Assembly: GCA_037074765.1 (NCBI GenBank)
Contig: JBAMDO010000100.1
Span: forward strand, 1 to 64,000
DNA: 64,000 nucleotides
Origin: Mansonella perstans
Taxonomy: Eukaryota > Nematoda > Chromadorea > Rhabditida > Onchocercidae
Direction of reading: 5' to 3'
The notes under the pieces were generated by a model. The model made no database searches and was not told the DNA's origin. It saw only the letters and a list, made by a program, of their open reading frames with translations. Below, piece after piece: positions 63,870 to 64,000 of this stretch; within the stretch, counting starts at the first letter, position 1; each line of letters starts with the position of its first letter. The translations under genes and the position numbers were made by a program.

Positions 63870-64000
63870 AAAATAATAATTAAATTTCATTCTTTCGTTC
63901 TTTTCTTTTTTATTTTCATAAATTTCTTTTTTTCCATTTCTCCTTACTTTTTACTTTAATGAATACTTAAAGAACTTTTCTTCTGTTTCATTTTTCTCCC
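63870..64000. other. Intron of the ELAPOR-like gene at the window edge
   Basis: T-rich sequence upstream (on the minus strand) of the acceptor at 63867. No coding exon is seen before the end of the window. Confidence 0.6.

Overview
The window is AT-rich nuclear DNA of a nematode, most likely a filarial or related clade III species. The reasons are: the 22-nt nematode spliced leader SL1 occurs exactly; splice sites follow the short nematode type (acceptors ending TTTTCAG, TTTTAG, TTGCAG; many introns of 50-600 bp); microsatellites of CA, GTAT, CTA, TCC and poly-A are abundant; and there are no operon-like bacterial features. All gene models below were built by hand: I matched exon phases across GT-AG (once GC-AG) introns and compared the products with protein families from memory. 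No alignment or database search was run.

Layout. 1-4.0 kb: AT-rich, no supported gene. 4.0-5.6 kb (minus): the first two coding exons of a large Ser/Thr/Ala-rich, probably nuclear protein; it continues beyond a strong donor at 4021. 5.6-12.8 kb: upstream region with long TCC/GGA and CA tracts. 12.8-16.0 kb (minus): a complete seven-exon caprin-like RNA-binding protein. 19.2-21.5 kb (plus): a SIRT7-class sirtuin, complete except for an unresolved 5' end. 21.5-41.6 kb: a gene-poor stretch with only small, partly modelled secreted-protein genes on the minus strand (exons near 31.2/30.8 kb, possibly 24.6/24.2 kb; and 38.6-38.2 kb) plus a degenerate solo-LTR fragment. 41.6-44.6 kb (plus): a KIAA0930/DUF2045 homologue. 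47.6-51.4 kb (plus): a secreted von Willebrand A-domain protein. 53.0-53.6 kb: a fold-back element. 56.4-58.2 kb: a decayed LTR retrotransposon. 58.2-59.1 kb: possible small exons of unknown identity. 61.3-63.9 kb (minus): the C-terminal half of an ELAPOR1/2 (EIG121/KIAA1324) homologue, running off the right end.

The named genes are unrelated housekeeping or signalling functions (mRNP/translation control, NAD-dependent deacylation in the nucleus, an uncharacterised conserved protein, extracellular matrix or secreted adhesion, endosome-lysosome trafficking). I see no reason to read them as one pathway. The caprin and SIRT7 genes are divergently arranged around 16.0-19.2 kb.

The most unusual signal is in the retrotransposon. 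Both of its LTR copies contain an exact 22-nt SL1 sequence immediately downstream of an AATAAA, each followed 50-60 bp later by a second, imperfect SL1 copy. This suggests that trans-spliced retroelement RNA was reverse transcribed and the leader was fixed in the LTR, or that the element encodes its own leader mimic.
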